Shown here piece after piece: positions 10,871 through 20,298 of a stretch of 64,000 nt of DNA; the stretch's first letter is position 1, and every line of letters starts with the position of its first letter. The notes under the pieces were generated by a model. The model was given only the letters and a program-made list of their open reading frames with translations. It did not search any database and had not been told where the DNA came from. Both the position numbers and the translations under genes were made by a program. The stretch covers positions 434,001 through 498,000 of the forward strand of contig NZ_JARCHV010000001.1 in assembly GCF_028890485.2 (NCBI RefSeq), written 5' to 3'. Source of the stretch: Planococcus sp. SK3692. Lineage in GTDB: Bacteria > Bacillota > Bacilli > Bacillales_A > Planococcaceae.

Positions 10871-10885
10871 AGTGGTCTGACCACT
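10871..10885. promoter_or_regulatory. Palindromic operator for the FadR-type regulator
   Basis: AGTGGTCTGACCACT, a perfect 7+1+7 palindrome containing the TGGTC-x-GACCA core bound by many FadR-subfamily GntR regulators. It lies 31 bases upstream of the regulator gene's start, so the most direct reading is autoregulation of gntR-accD-accA. Confidence 0.75.
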
Positions 10886-10920
10886 AATCCTTCTATACCT
10901 TACAAAAAATTTCGGCTGCC

Positions 10921-10959
10921 GTAAAGAAAAAACTGCATTTCTTTTTAAGAAATGCAGTT
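10921..10959 (-). terminator. Terminator after dnaE
   Basis: A perfect 13-bp stem (10931-10943 with 10947-10959), 3-base loop, and a T-rich minus-strand tail. It separates dnaE from the gntR-accDA promoter region. Confidence 0.92.
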
Positions 10960-11001
10960 CCATGTCGATTCTCTTTTATGAAAATAGCTTATTGCACTGC
11001 T

Positions 11002-14000
11002 TTACAAAATGGTTTTGCAGATGATGGTCGTCTTGCCTTGGCGGGTTTCAGCTGTTCCATGGATTTCGAGCAAGGCGTCTTTGTCAAGCATTTCGTTGTA
11101 TTGCGCATACTCTTTCGGGAACAGAGTAACTGATGCCACGCCCGATTCATCCTGCAAGGTGACAAACGCCATCGCATCGCCTTTTTTCGTGCGGATGCGC
11201 CGTACGTCTTCGACCAAACCAAGCGCTTCTACACGCTCACGGTCTTTTTTCTTCGACAGCTCATTAAGCGCTGTATACGCTTTGTTGCGCTGTTCTTTTT
11301 CCCGTTCTACAGGGTGTGTGCTCAAATAAAAGCCGAGTGCTTCTTTTTCGAAATCGAGCTTGAGCCCGTCCGGCATCGGTTCGGCTTTGGTGTATTTCGG
11401 TTTCATGAAGCTAGATCCCATGTCATCAAACAGCCCAGGGTCTTCATTCGGTTTGACCAGTTCCGCATGTTTGATCGCACTGTCAAGCGACGCAAGCAGA
11501 ACGGCCCGGTCTTTTCCGAGAGTGTCCAGTGCACCGGCTTTGATGAGCGGCTCGAAAGCCTTGCGGGTGAAATGCACCGCAGATATCCGTTCGGCGATAT
11601 TGAACAAGCTTTGAAAAGGCCCATCCTTTCGCGCCGTGAGAATGGCTTTGATGGCTGTTCCCGGGACGCCTTTTACAGAGCTTAGGCCAGCGCGGACCTG
11701 CTGCTCTTCCGAGGAAAAACCATGGCGGCTTCTGGCAATGCACGGAGCGGCAAGCTGGATCCCACGTTCTTTCATTTCACGCATGAACTGTGCCGTTTTC
11801 TCATTATTTCCTTGGCTATTCGATAACAGCGCAGCATAGAACTGCACGGGATAATGGGCTTTCATATAAGCCAGTTGATAGGAAATCATGCTGTAGGCGA
11901 CTGCGTGGCTTTTCGGGAAGCCGTAATCGGCAAATCGCACTATCAAGTCATAGACTTCTCCCGCTTCTTTTGCGGTATAGCCTTTTGAGTCAGCTCCATC
12001 GACAAAATGCGCTCGCTCTTCATCAAGGATTTGGCGGTTCTTTTTGCTGACGGCACGGCGCAATAGATCGGCCTCGCCTAAGCTAAAGCCCGCCATTTCT
12101 GCAGCGATTTTCATGATTTGCTCTTGATAGACGATGACACCGTATGTTTCTGATAAAATCGGCTCCAGCACCGGATGGATATAGGCTACCGCTTCTTCGC
12201 CATGCTTACGGCGCGCATAAAGCGGGATGAACTCCATCGGGCCAGGACGATACAAAGCATTGACTGCGACAATGTCGCCGAATGCGCTCGGCTTGATGAG
12301 CATTAATGCGCGCCGCATGCCCGGTGACTCCAACTGGAAAATCCCGGCTGTATCGCCTTTCGCCAGTAATCTATATGTTTCTTTGTCATCGAGCGGCAAG
12401 TTTCGGTAATCGATAGAGAAATTCAAATCGCGTTTCAGCATATGCGCCATATTTTCCAGAATCGTCAAATTGCGCAAGCCGAGAAAGTCCATTTTCAATA
12501 AGCCGATCGCTTCTAGTTCCTGCATCGGCCATTGGGTGATGAAAATCCCATCGTTGCCTTTTTCAATCGGCACGTAATTCACTAATGGGCCCGGGCTCAA
12601 AATGACGCCGGCTGCGTGAATCGACGAGTTTCGTGGCAAGCCTTCCAGCTTTAGCGCCGTCTTGAACCAGCGTTCACGAGTTTCGTTGCCGATGATCCAG
12701 CTCTCTAGCGCTTTTGATTCGCGTAGCGCTTCCCGCAAGGTGATGCCTGGACGGCTTGGAATGAGTTTTGAAATCTTTTCGAGTTCTTCAGCTTCAAAAC
12801 CGAATACCCTCGCCGTGTCTCTCGCGACTGCTTTTGTGGACAAAGTGCCGAATGTGATGATTTGTGCCGTCTGCAAAGCTCCGTATTTTTTCGCAACGTA
12901 TTCAACGACCTCGTGTCGACGGTGATCTGCGAAATCGATATCGATATCCGGTAAAGTGACCCGCTCCGGATTAAGGAAGCGCTCGAATAGCAATCCATGG
13001 GCGAGCGGATCGACATCCGTAATGCGCAGTGCGAAGGCAACGAGCGATCCGGCAGAGGATCCACGCCCTGGGCCCGTCAAAATCCCCTTGTTTCTTGCGT
13101 AAGCCATGAAATCGGAAACGATGAGGAAATAGTCGATATAGCCCATGGCCGAGATAACGCCTAATTCGTAATCGAGTCTCTCTGAATAGCTGTGGGCTAA
13201 TTTTCCGACACGTTGTTCTAGCCCCTTTACGCACAGTGCACGAATGAGCTCGCTTTTGTCGGTACCTTCCTTCACAGGATATTTTGGCAACAATTGACGG
13301 TTCAGTGGGATGGTGACACGGCAATTCATGAGCAGCTCTTGGCTGTGGTCCAACCATTCCGGATGGTCTGAAAACCATTCCGATAATTGTGCTTTTGTCG
13401 GCACGAACGCCGCTGCATGTTCAGGCTTTGGGCGCTCAGGATCGTTTAACTTAAAGCCGTCCCCGATCGACCTCGCCACTTCATAGGCAAAGGCATCTTC
13501 TTGTTTGACGTAACGGCATTCCTGGCTCGCCATGACTTTGAGACCGAATGCCAAACAGAATTCGGCAAACGCTTCTTCGGTCTCCTGCACATTCCCTCCA
13601 GGCCGCTCGATGCTCGCAACCAAGCGCTCGCCGAATAAACGCGACAAGCTGCCGAGCGCTTCGCTGCGGTCTGTCAACACCCAAGACGCATTATCGGGAA
13701 TCACGCACAATAGACCTTCTTGGTAAGCTGCGAGCCATTTTTGCGGGATGGCTTCCACATCACGAGTTGATAAGGCACTCGTCAGCTTTAATAACATTTG
13801 GTAGCCCGTATTGTTCTGTGCATACAACACTACAGGCAATGCGGTACCGTCAAAGTCGACGGGCACTGAAAGGCCGAGCACCCCGTGGATGCCGGCCTTT
13901 TTGCAGGCGTCCCAAAATGGCAGGACGCCGTATAATTTGGAATTGACTAAGGCTGCCGCGCTTGCGCCTTGTTCAGTAAGAACTGCAAACAGTTCTTCGA

Positions 14001-14055
14001 GGCGAATCGTGCTTTGCAGCGGATCAGCCGCGGTCACAATATGCGGGTAGACCAT
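11002..14055 (-). CDS. dnaE: DNA polymerase III alpha subunit, DnaE type, with degenerate PHP domain
   Basis: A 1017-residue C-family polymerase; in Gram-positives DnaE works beside PolC, extending primers on the lagging strand. Catalytic Asp pair in LPDIDIDFAD (about 372 and 374), third Asp in LLKMDFLGLRNL (~530), plus GPGRGSSAGSLV, NALYRPGPMEFIP, GVIVYQEQIM and SHAVAYSMISYQLAY. A C-terminal OB fold ends the protein. Two oddities: the N-terminal PHP domain lacks the HxH and D-H metal ligands (it starts MVYPHIVTAADPLQST), and the protein stops right after the OB fold, about 100 residues shorter than B. subtilis DnaE. The ATG at 14055 follows GAAGGTG. It lies 17 bases after nrnA. Confidence 0.95.
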   Translation of the reverse strand: MVYPHIVTAADPLQSTIRLEELFAVLTEQGASAAALVNSKLYGVLPFWDACKKAGIHGVLGLSVPVDFDGTALPVVLYAQNNTGYQMLLKLTSALSTRDVEAIPQKWLAAYQEGLLCVIPDNASWVLTDRSEALGSLSRLFGERLVASIERPGGNVQETEEAFAEFCLAFGLKVMASQECRYVKQEDAFAYEVARSIGDGFKLNDPERPKPEHAAAFVPTKAQLSEWFSDHPEWLDHSQELLMNCRVTIPLNRQLLPKYPVKEGTDKSELIRALCVKGLEQRVGKLAHSYSERLDYELGVISAMGYIDYFLIVSDFMAYARNKGILTGPGRGSSAGSLVAFALRITDVDPLAHGLLFERFLNPERVTLPDIDIDFADHRRHEVVEYVAKKYGALQTAQIITFGTLSTKAVARDTARVFGFEAEELEKISKLIPSRPGITLREALRESKALESWIIGNETRERWFKTALKLEGLPRNSSIHAAGVILSPGPLVNYVPIEKGNDGIFITQWPMQELEAIGLLKMDFLGLRNLTILENMAHMLKRDLNFSIDYRNLPLDDKETYRLLAKGDTAGIFQLESPGMRRALMLIKPSAFGDIVAVNALYRPGPMEFIPLYARRKHGEEAVAYIHPVLEPILSETYGVIVYQEQIMKIAAEMAGFSLGEADLLRRAVSKKNRQILDEERAHFVDGADSKGYTAKEAGEVYDLIVRFADYGFPKSHAVAYSMISYQLAYMKAHYPVQFYAALLSNSQGNNEKTAQFMREMKERGIQLAAPCIARSRHGFSSEEQQVRAGLSSVKGVPGTAIKAILTARKDGPFQSLFNIAERISAVHFTRKAFEPLIKAGALDTLGKDRAVLLASLDSAIKHAELVKPNEDPGLFDDMGSSFMKPKYTKAEPMPDGLKLDFEKEALGFYLSTHPVEREKEQRNKAYTALNELSKKKDRERVEALGLVEDVRRIRTKKGDAMAFVTLQDESGVASVTLFPKEYAQYNEMLDKDALLEIHGTAETRQGKTTIICKTIL

Positions 14056-14072
14056 TTCAACACCTTCTTTCC

Positions 14073-15014
14073 TTATGCCTTCGCGCAAATTTCTTTCAGG
14101 CGCTGGATGACTTGGTCCGCTTCATCCCACGAATAAGCGACTGCGCCGGATGCCATCGGATGCCCGCCGCCCCCGAATTCTTTGGCGAGCGTATTGATCA
14201 CCGGTCCTTTTGACCGCAGTCGGACGCGTATTTCAGTGTCTTCTTCTATTAAAATGACCCAGGCTTTAATGCCTTTGACGTTGCCGAGCGAGCCGACCAG
14301 CAAAGAGGTATCTGTCGGCGTCACATCGAATTTCGCCAAAATGTCCTGTGTGATCTTCACAAAAGCGGCACCATTTTCATCAATTTGGAAATTCTGGTAC
14401 ATATATCCTTGCAGTTGAAGCAATTTGCGGTCCATCTCGTACATGCCGTTATGAAGCTCGTTGCGGTCAAAATCATATTTGATCAATTCGCCTGCTACGT
14501 CAAAGGTCTTTTGTGTTGTGCTTGGAAACAGGAAGCGCCCTGTATCGCCGATGATTCCGGCATAAAGGAGCCTGGCACCCGCATCAGGCATCTCCCAATT
14601 TTCTTCTGTTTGCCCATATGTAAATAATTCATAGATCATTTCAGACGAAGAACTTGCTTGTGTGTCCACTTGGCAAATATCCCCGTAATTATCATCGTTT
14701 GGATGGTGGTCGATTTTCACCAATTTTGCCCCGCTGTGATAGCGCTGGTCGTCGATGCGGTCCGTGTTCGCGGTGTCCGTCACGATGACCAACGCCCCTT
14801 CGAAATCCTCATCTTCGACTGCATCCGGAAAATCAAGGAAATCCATTGTGTAGTCGTGTTCTCCAGCGGCAAGTACGCGCTTGTTCGGGTAGTTATGGCT
14901 CAGTATGTATTTCAGGCCGATTTGTGATCCATATGCATCCGGGTCGGGACGCACATGGCGGTGGATGATGATGGTATCGTATTGTTTAATTGTGTCGATG
15001 ATTTGACTATACAT
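14073..15014 (-). CDS. nrnA: NrnA oligoribonuclease / pAp phosphatase (DHH family)
   Basis: A 313-residue DHH/DHHA1 phosphoesterase, the same length as B. subtilis NrnA (YtqI). It degrades nano-RNAs and dephosphorylates 3'-phosphoadenosine 5'-phosphate. Motifs: RHVRPDPDAYGSQ near residue 20, VTDTANTDR, the DHH signature KIDHHPNDD, IIGDTGRF, and the DHHA1 substrate loop GGGGHPMASGA near the C-terminus. The ATG at 15014 follows GGAGG; a longer upstream reading is not supported. It is divergent from ytpI and runs into dnaE. Confidence 0.94.
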   Translation of the reverse strand: MYSQIIDTIKQYDTIIIHRHVRPDPDAYGSQIGLKYILSHNYPNKRVLAAGEHDYTMDFLDFPDAVEDEDFEGALVIVTDTANTDRIDDQRYHSGAKLVKIDHHPNDDNYGDICQVDTQASSSSEMIYELFTYGQTEENWEMPDAGARLLYAGIIGDTGRFLFPSTTQKTFDVAGELIKYDFDRNELHNGMYEMDRKLLQLQGYMYQNFQIDENGAAFVKITQDILAKFDVTPTDTSLLVGSLGNVKGIKAWVILIEEDTEIRVRLRSKGPVINTLAKEFGGGGHPMASGAVAYSWDEADQVIQRLKEICAKA

Positions 15015-15107
15015 TGCTTCAATCCTCCAGTGGACAGGGAAATCCATTCGCATTTTCTGATCATCCCCATTACAATGGAAATAGATTTGCATAACAGGAG
15101 GTTCCCC

Positions 15108-15407
15108 ATGCTCATATTTGTATTTTTAATTATCATTTCCGCTGCATTTTATCTTTACTATAAAACAAAACAGATCCGCACGCGTCTGCCGGTGCGAAAA
15201 AACTGGTATGCCAGCCGTGCGCAGATTGCACTTGGCAGCTTTATCGCCTTTTTTGGCATCAACCAGCTGTTTATTTTCCAAACGGTCGTCACTTATATCA
15301 TTGCCGGCATCTTTATCATTCTTGGCTTGGCGCTGATTGTCCATAATTTCAAGGCAAACCGTCATTACCAAGCGTTTCTCGATGAAGAAACCCGCTTGAA
15401 CCCATAA
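15108..15407 (+). CDS. ytpI: YtpI-like small membrane protein
   Basis: A 99-residue protein with three predicted membrane helices (about 1-18, 38-55 and 58-78) separated by a basic loop with KTKQIRTRLPVRKNWYASR. Size, topology and place between nrnA and ytoI match B. subtilis YtpI, whose function is unknown. The ATG at 15108 follows ACAGGAGG; the frame remains open further upstream over the nrnA start, but only this start has a ribosome site. Confidence 0.85.
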   Translation: MLIFVFLIIISAAFYLYYKTKQIRTRLPVRKNWYASRAQIALGSFIAFFGINQLFIFQTVVTYIIAGIFIILGLALIVHNFKANRHYQAFLDEETRLNP

Positions 15408-15441
15408 AACAGCCCCTCCCTTGCGGAGAGGTTGTTTTTTT
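15408..15441 (+). terminator. Terminator after ytpI
   Basis: Arms 15408-15419 and 15425-15436, nearly complementary (one G-T pair and one mismatch), then a run of T. It lies directly after the ytpI stop. Confidence 0.75.
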
Positions 15442-15480
15442 ATGGCCGATTACTCCACTGTCCTGCCAAAGCAGTGCATT

Positions 15481-16788
15481 TTAGCGGTCGAGCAATTGGA
15501 AAGTGAGCATCGCCTTGCCGATCACTTGCTGTTCATACAACACTTCGACATCGACTTTTGCTGATTTGCGGCTGATATCTAGGATTGTCGGACGGATGAG
15601 CAATGACGCGTCCAGCTGCACCGGTTTCAGGAAATAGACAGTGAGGTTTTCCAGCACGCTGTCTTTGCGGTTTTTTGTTTTCAATGCCGTGGCTGCCGCT
15701 TCTGTCAGCACCATCGTGTAAGCGCCATACGACAGCGAGCCGTATGCGTTGGTCATTTGGGGAGTGACACGGAATTCCAGGCTGAGCTTGTCTTCTTGTA
15801 CTTGGTTCAATTGGCTTTTGATGATGTCGTCGATCGTCTCGCCTTGCTGCGGCTGGCGCTGGGCTGTTTGGATCGCTTTCAAGACATCCTGACGGCTGAT
15901 GATGCCCATTAAATTGTGATGGTCGTCAGTAATCGGCAGCAAATCGATGCCTTCCCAAATCATTCGGTGCCCTGCGGCTGCGACACTCGTTTGCAGCGAC
16001 ACAGTGATCGGGTCCTTGGTCATCACTTTATCGATCAATTCCGTATCTGAAGCGCCGATAATATCCCGCGAGGTGACGATCCCGACTAGCCTGCCGCTAC
16101 CGTCGACAACTGGAAATCCGCCATGCGTCGTTTCATTATTCAGCTCATTATAGCGGCTGATTGGATCTTTCACGTGCAGAAAATGCGTGTTCTCCAGTGG
16201 GATTAAAATGTCCTCGATGAGCAGAATCTCTTTTTTGATCAATTGGTCGTAAATCGCACGGTTGATCATCGTCGCTACCGTGAACGTGTCGTAGCTTGTG
16301 GAAATGACCGGCAATTCCAATTCATCTGCCAGCTTTTTCACTTGCTCAGAGGCATCAAAACCTCCTGTCACAAGAACTGCTGCCCCTGCCTGCAAAGCAT
16401 ATTCATGGGCTTTGTAGCGGTTGCCGACAATTAACAAATTTCCCGCTTCCGTATAGCGCATCATGTCTTCAAGCTGCATCGCCCCGATGACGAATTTGTT
16501 CAGTGATTTATGGAGCCCGGCACGCCCGCCGAGCACTTGGCCGTCGACGACTTTAACGATTTCGGCATACGTCAGCCGTTCGATATTTTCTTTTTTCTTG
16601 CGCTCGATGCGAATGGTGCCAACCCGTTCGATCGTCGAAACCAGCCGCTTGTTTTCCGCTTCTTTAATGGCCCGGTAAGCGGTGCCTTCTGATACTTGAA
16701 GCTCTTTGGCAATCCGGCGAACGGAGATTTTCTCCCCCACAGCCAAAGTCTCGATATAGTCCAAAATCTGTTCGTGTTTCGTCGCCAT
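15481..16788 (-). CDS. ytoI: YtoI: HTH-DRTGG-CBS-hot-dog regulatory protein
   Basis: A 435-residue, four-part protein. Residues 1-60 are a winged helix (VRRIAKELQVSEGTAYRAIKEAENKRLV); about 70-185 a DRTGG domain; about 195-310 a pair of CBS motifs (GGFPVVDGSGRLVGIVTSRDI and LLPITDDHHNLMGIISRQDV regions); about 335-435 a hot-dog thioesterase-like domain. CBS pairs bind adenine nucleotides, so it may couple a nucleotide signal to DNA binding or to an acyl-thioester. Function is not established. The ATG at 16788 has only a weak TGGTG site. It faces ytpI convergently. Confidence 0.85.
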   Translation of the reverse strand: MATKHEQILDYIETLAVGEKISVRRIAKELQVSEGTAYRAIKEAENKRLVSTIERVGTIRIERKKKENIERLTYAEIVKVVDGQVLGGRAGLHKSLNKFVIGAMQLEDMMRYTEAGNLLIVGNRYKAHEYALQAGAAVLVTGGFDASEQVKKLADELELPVISTSYDTFTVATMINRAIYDQLIKKEILLIEDILIPLENTHFLHVKDPISRYNELNNETTHGGFPVVDGSGRLVGIVTSRDIIGASDTELIDKVMTKDPITVSLQTSVAAAGHRMIWEGIDLLPITDDHHNLMGIISRQDVLKAIQTAQRQPQQGETIDDIIKSQLNQVQEDKLSLEFRVTPQMTNAYGSLSYGAYTMVLTEAAATALKTKNRKDSVLENLTVYFLKPVQLDASLLIRPTILDISRKSAKVDVEVLYEQQVIGKAMLTFQLLDR

Positions 16789-16896
16789 TGTTTCACCAAT
16801 CTTTCTGCTATCCTCTATCCCTTAGTTTAGCATAATCCGAATGGAAGTCGACAATCCGGCCAGCAGCCTTTAGAAAGTGTGCCTACGCTCGAGGCA

Positions 16897-16941
16897 ATAA
16901 AAAAACAGGCAAGAGAGATCGTCCTCCTCCCTTGCCTGCTT
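16897..16941 (-). terminator. Terminator after ytkL
   Basis: Arms 16905-16913 and 16931-16940 pair around a 17-base loop, and the minus strand then reads a run of T. It lies about 14 bases after the ytkL stop. Confidence 0.75.
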
Positions 16942-16954
16942 TCATCAATCGATT

Positions 16955-17635
16955 TTATAAGTCAATGCTGTCTCCAGGCTCCATGATCTGGACTTCCGCC
17001 TGCTTGACTGCTTGCTTGAATTGTTCAGGGTCCTGCTTGATTGGCGGGAAAGTGTTGTAATGAATCGGCACCGCCGTCTTCGGATTGATCAGCTCGACGG
17101 CATAAGCCGCATCTTCTGGCCCCATCGTGAAGAAATCACCAATCGGAACAAACGCTAAGTCGATGGAATGGCGTTTGCCTATGATTTCCATGTCGCCGAA
17201 CACTTCCGTATCGCCGGCATGATAAATCGTCTTTCCTTCCGCTTCAAAGAGGATTCCAGCTGGCATGCCGCCGTAGATGACTTCCCCGTCTTCTGCCGTA
17301 TAGGACGAGCTATGAAACGCTTTGGTGAATTTCACTTTGCCAAAATCGAATTCTTTGGCGCCGCCAAGGTTCATGCCGACTGCATCCAGTCCTTGTCCGC
17401 TTAAGTAGTTTGCCAGCTCCACAGGGGCTACTACGACCGCGCCGCTTGATTTGGCAATGTCCACTGTATCGCCGACGTGGTCGTTATGCGCATGGGTCAG
17501 CAGGATCGCATCCGGCTTTTCTTCGCTTGCTGTCAAATCTGTCAATTCGTTTCCGCTAATGAACGGATCGATAAGGATCGTTTTGCCCCCGGTCTGGATC
17601 TTTACAACCGAATGGCCGTGAAATGAGATTTTCAT
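16955..17635 (-). CDS. ytkL: UPF0173 metal-dependent hydrolase (YtkL)
   Basis: A 226-residue metallo-beta-lactamase-fold hydrolase of the UPF0173 family (B. subtilis YtkL is 227). Metal ligands are visible: ISFHGHSVV near the N-terminus, [12 protein letters not shown] (HxHxDH, ~55-60), [11 protein letters not shown], and the late His in VPIHYNTFP. The physiological substrate is unknown. The ATG at 17635 follows GGAGGG; longer upstream readings run into the pepQ promoter region. Divergent from pepQ. Confidence 0.93.
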   Translation of the reverse strand: MKISFHGHSVVKIQTGGKTILIDPFISGNELTDLTASEEKPDAILLTHAHNDHVGDTVDIAKSSGAVVVAPVELANYLSGQGLDAVGMNLGGAKEFDFGKVKFTKAFHSSSYTAEDGEVIYGGMPAGILFEAEGKTIYHAGDTEVFGDMEIIGKRHSIDLAFVPIGDFFTMGPEDAAYAVELINPKTAVPIHYNTFPPIKQDPEQFKQAVKQAEVQIMEPGDSIDL

Positions 17636-17725
17636 GATATCCCTCCAATAGAGTTTTGGGTCGTTGCTTTCTGCTGTTTTATACCCTGATTTTTGATATG
17701 CTACACATGAAGGGGAGGAATACAT

Positions 17726-18823
17726 ATGAACAAACTAGCCAACTTAAAAAAATATTTAAAGCAGCAGCAACTCGATGCGGCGCTCATTACCGACCCGCAT
17801 AACATCTTCTATTTGACCGGCTTCAATAGCGATCCGAAAGAGCGTTTGCTCGCCGTTATGGTGTTTGCTGAAGCCGAGCCATTCCTCATCTGCCCGGCAA
17901 TGGAAGCGCCTGATGCCAAAGCGGCCGGCTGGACTGGCGAAATTGCAGGACATGCCGATACGCAAGACGCAATGCAAGTGCTGTACGAAACGGCAGCCAA
18001 ACGTAATCAGCCGATGGAACGCATCGCCATTGAGAAAGCGCATATGATTGTTGAGCGCTATGATGCGATCAACCATTATTTCCAGTCGCCCGAAATCCAG
18101 TCGATTGATGGGCAAATGAACACCATGCGCGTCATCAAAGACGAGGCCGAACTCGATATCCTGCGCCACGCTGCCTCGCTTGCGGATTATGCCATCGAAG
18201 TGGCGGCTGACGTGATGCAAGAAGGAATGACGGAAATTGAATTGATGACTGAAATCGAGACAGCGTTGAAAAAACGCGGAATCACCCACATGTCGTTCGA
18301 TACCACTGTCCTGACAGGGCCGAAAGCTGCTTCACCGCACGGCAAAACAGGGCAACGCAAAATTGAACGCGGCGATTTTGTGCTGATGGATCTCGGCGTT
18401 ATTTATGAAGGGTATTGCTCAGACATTACCCGGACGCTGGCTTTTGGCGAACCGAGCGAGCAAGCGAAAGAAGTATACGATATCGTTAAGCGTGCTGAAC
18501 AAGCGGCACTTGATGCGGTGCGTCCTGGCGTTACAGCGGCTGAGCTTGATGGGATTGCCCGCAAGACCATCGAAGACGCAGGCTACGGGGAATATTTTAC
18601 GCATCGCCTTGGCCATGGCCTCGGAATTTCCGTCCATGAATTCCCGTCCATCCACGGAGGCAACAATATGCCGCTCGAAGCAGGCATGGTTTTTACGATC
18701 GAACCTGGCATTTATGTTGCGGATCAAGTCGGCGTACGCATTGAAGACGATCTCGTCGTTACCGAAAATGGCTATGAAGTATTGACCAAATACCCGAAAG
18801 AACTGACGGTCATCACTCGATAA
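17726..18823 (+). CDS. Xaa-Pro dipeptidase / M24 aminopeptidase P family
   Basis: A 365-residue M24B peptidase with a creatinase-like N-domain (1-130) and a pita-bread catalytic domain. Metal ligands: Asp in [11 protein letters not shown], Asp in [12 protein letters not shown], His in [13 protein letters not shown], Glu in FTIEPGIY, Glu in [10 protein letters not shown]. It should cleave a residue from Xaa-Pro peptides in the cytoplasm; dipeptidase (PepQ) versus aminopeptidase cannot be decided here. The ATG at 17726 has AAGGGGAGG upstream. Single gene, divergent from ytkL, ending in a bidirectional terminator with ald. Confidence 0.92.
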   Translation: MNKLANLKKYLKQQQLDAALITDPHNIFYLTGFNSDPKERLLAVMVFAEAEPFLICPAMEAPDAKAAGWTGEIAGHADTQDAMQVLYETAAKRNQPMERIAIEKAHMIVERYDAINHYFQSPEIQSIDGQMNTMRVIKDEAELDILRHAASLADYAIEVAADVMQEGMTEIELMTEIETALKKRGITHMSFDTTVLTGPKAASPHGKTGQRKIERGDFVLMDLGVIYEGYCSDITRTLAFGEPSEQAKEVYDIVKRAEQAALDAVRPGVTAAELDGIARKTIEDAGYGEYFTHRLGHGLGISVHEFPSIHGGNNMPLEAGMVFTIEPGIYVADQVGVRIEDDLVVTENGYEVLTKYPKELTVITR

Positions 18824-18824
18824 A

Positions 18825-18877
18825 AAAAGAGCTGTCCCGAAAATCCGTATGATGGATTTTTCTGGGACAGCTCTTTT
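18825..18877. terminator. Bidirectional terminator between pepQ-like gene and ald
   Basis: A perfect 14-bp stem (18825-18838 with 18864-18877) enclosing a second small hairpin (18841-18846 with 18854-18859). A/T runs on both sides let it serve both convergent genes. Confidence 0.9.
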
Positions 18878-18884
18878 CTAAAAA

Positions 18885-20000
18885 TTATTGCAGCAATTCG
18901 TCGACTGATTTGTATTCAAGGCCTTGATCGTCGGCTACAGCTTTATACGTGACAAAGCCGTCCATCGTGTTGACGCCTTTTTTCAATGCTTCGTTGTCGA
19001 GGACTGCTTGCTTGAGTCCTTTATTGGCGATTTGTACTGCGTAAGGGACCGTCACATTCGTCAAGCCGATCGTTGATGTGCGTGGTACTGCACCCGGCAT
19101 GTTCGCAACGGCGTAATGAACGACATCGTGCTTCACATAAGTCGGCGCATCGTGAGTGGTGATGCGGTCGCTTGTCTCGAAGATGCCGCCTTGATCGATC
19201 GCGATATCAACCACGACTGAACCTGGCTTCATTGACTTGATCATGTCTTCCGTGATCAATTTCGGTGCTTTCGCTCCCGGAATCAATACCGCACCGATGA
19301 CCAAATCCGATTTTTCAACCGATTGCGCGATGTTCAATGGGTTGGAAATCAATGTTTGTACATCTTTGCCGAACAGGTCGTCCAATTGGCGCAAGCGTTC
19401 TGGGTTCAAGTCAAGGATTGTAACGTCAGCGCCCATTCCGATCGCCACTTTCGCAGCGTTCGTTCCAGCGACGCCACCGCCGACGATTGTCACTTTACCG
19501 CGTGAAACGCCAGGGATGCCGCCAAGCAGGATGCCGCCGCCACCGTGGATTTTCTCTAGGAACTGAGCACCAATCTGTGTCGACATGCGACCCGCTACTT
19601 CACTCATCGGCGTAAGGAGCGGTAAGGAGTTATTTGGAAGTTGAACCGTTTCATATGCTACACCTGTCACTTTCGACTCGAGCAAAGCATTTGTCAATTC
19701 CACTTCCGGCGCCAAATGCAAGTAAGTGAAAAGCACTTGGCCTTCACGGAAATGCTTGTACTCGCTAGCTACCGGCTCTTTTACTTTCATGATCATGTCC
19801 TGTGCCCACGCTTGGTCAGCATCAGCAACGATGACCGCGCCAGCTGCTTCGTAATCGGCATCTGTAAAGCCCGATCCGAGCCCTGCACCGGATTGGATGG
19901 AAACTTCATGGCCGAAAAGTGCCAAGTTCACTACTCCCGCTGGCGTCATTGCCACTCGGTTTTCATTGTTCTTAACTTCTGTAGGTACCCCAATACGCAT
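18885..20000 (-). CDS. ald: Alanine dehydrogenase
   Basis: A 371-residue NAD-dependent L-alanine dehydrogenase, interconverting alanine with pyruvate and ammonia. Motifs: [22 protein letters not shown] (Arg15 region), MIMKVKEP (Lys ~75), FTYLHLA (His ~96), the Rossmann loop [20 protein letters not shown], and [16 protein letters not shown]. The ATG at 20000 is 7 bases after GGAGGG; a few upstream codons lack support. The upstream gap holds a 13-bp palindrome next to a possible extended -10, which may be the regulatory site (B. subtilis ald is controlled by AdeR). Confidence 0.96.
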   Translation of the reverse strand: MRIGVPTEVKNNENRVAMTPAGVVNLALFGHEVSIQSGAGLGSGFTDADYEAAGAVIVADADQAWAQDMIMKVKEPVASEYKHFREGQVLFTYLHLAPEVELTNALLESKVTGVAYETVQLPNNSLPLLTPMSEVAGRMSTQIGAQFLEKIHGGGGILLGGIPGVSRGKVTIVGGGVAGTNAAKVAIGMGADVTILDLNPERLRQLDDLFGKDVQTLISNPLNIAQSVEKSDLVIGAVLIPGAKAPKLITEDMIKSMKPGSVVVDIAIDQGGIFETSDRITTHDAPTYVKHDVVHYAVANMPGAVPRTSTIGLTNVTVPYAVQIANKGLKQAVLDNEALKKGVNTMDGFVTYKAVADDQGLEYKSVDELLQ

Positions 20001-20077
20001 TACAAAACCCTCCATTATATTGTGTCTGAAATAATAAAATGAACCAAACTATCAGTATTTGAAACCACATCCATTCT

Positions 20078-20090
20078 AACAGATTCTGTT
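20078..20090. promoter_or_regulatory. Palindrome upstream of ald
   Basis: AACAGATTCTGTT, a perfect 6+1+6 palindrome 78 bases before the ald start. On the minus strand it runs directly into TGTTAGAAT, which resembles an extended -10, so a bound protein would overlap the promoter. The binding protein is not known. Confidence 0.45.
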
Positions 20091-20298
20091 TGATATTGCT
20101 CCATTAATTTGTCTTTTCAAAAGATAAATTTTGCCACCTCTAAACCCGCTATCATTCGTGCTGGCAGAAGAAGGAAAGGTATTTCGAAATAGTGAATGGA
20201 AAAGAAATCACAAATAAATCAATAAATTTCATTGTTAAAGAAGGAACAATTTGCCTATGCCTCGAAAGTTACAGTATAGACAAAGGAGGAATGTACAG

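Noticed and set aside
20100-20298. Sigma-B promoter for the first universal stress gene
   Set aside because: No GTTTAA/GGGTAT pair at a proper distance; a TTGCCT/TATAGA pair exists, but its start would leave almost no leader before the ribosome site.
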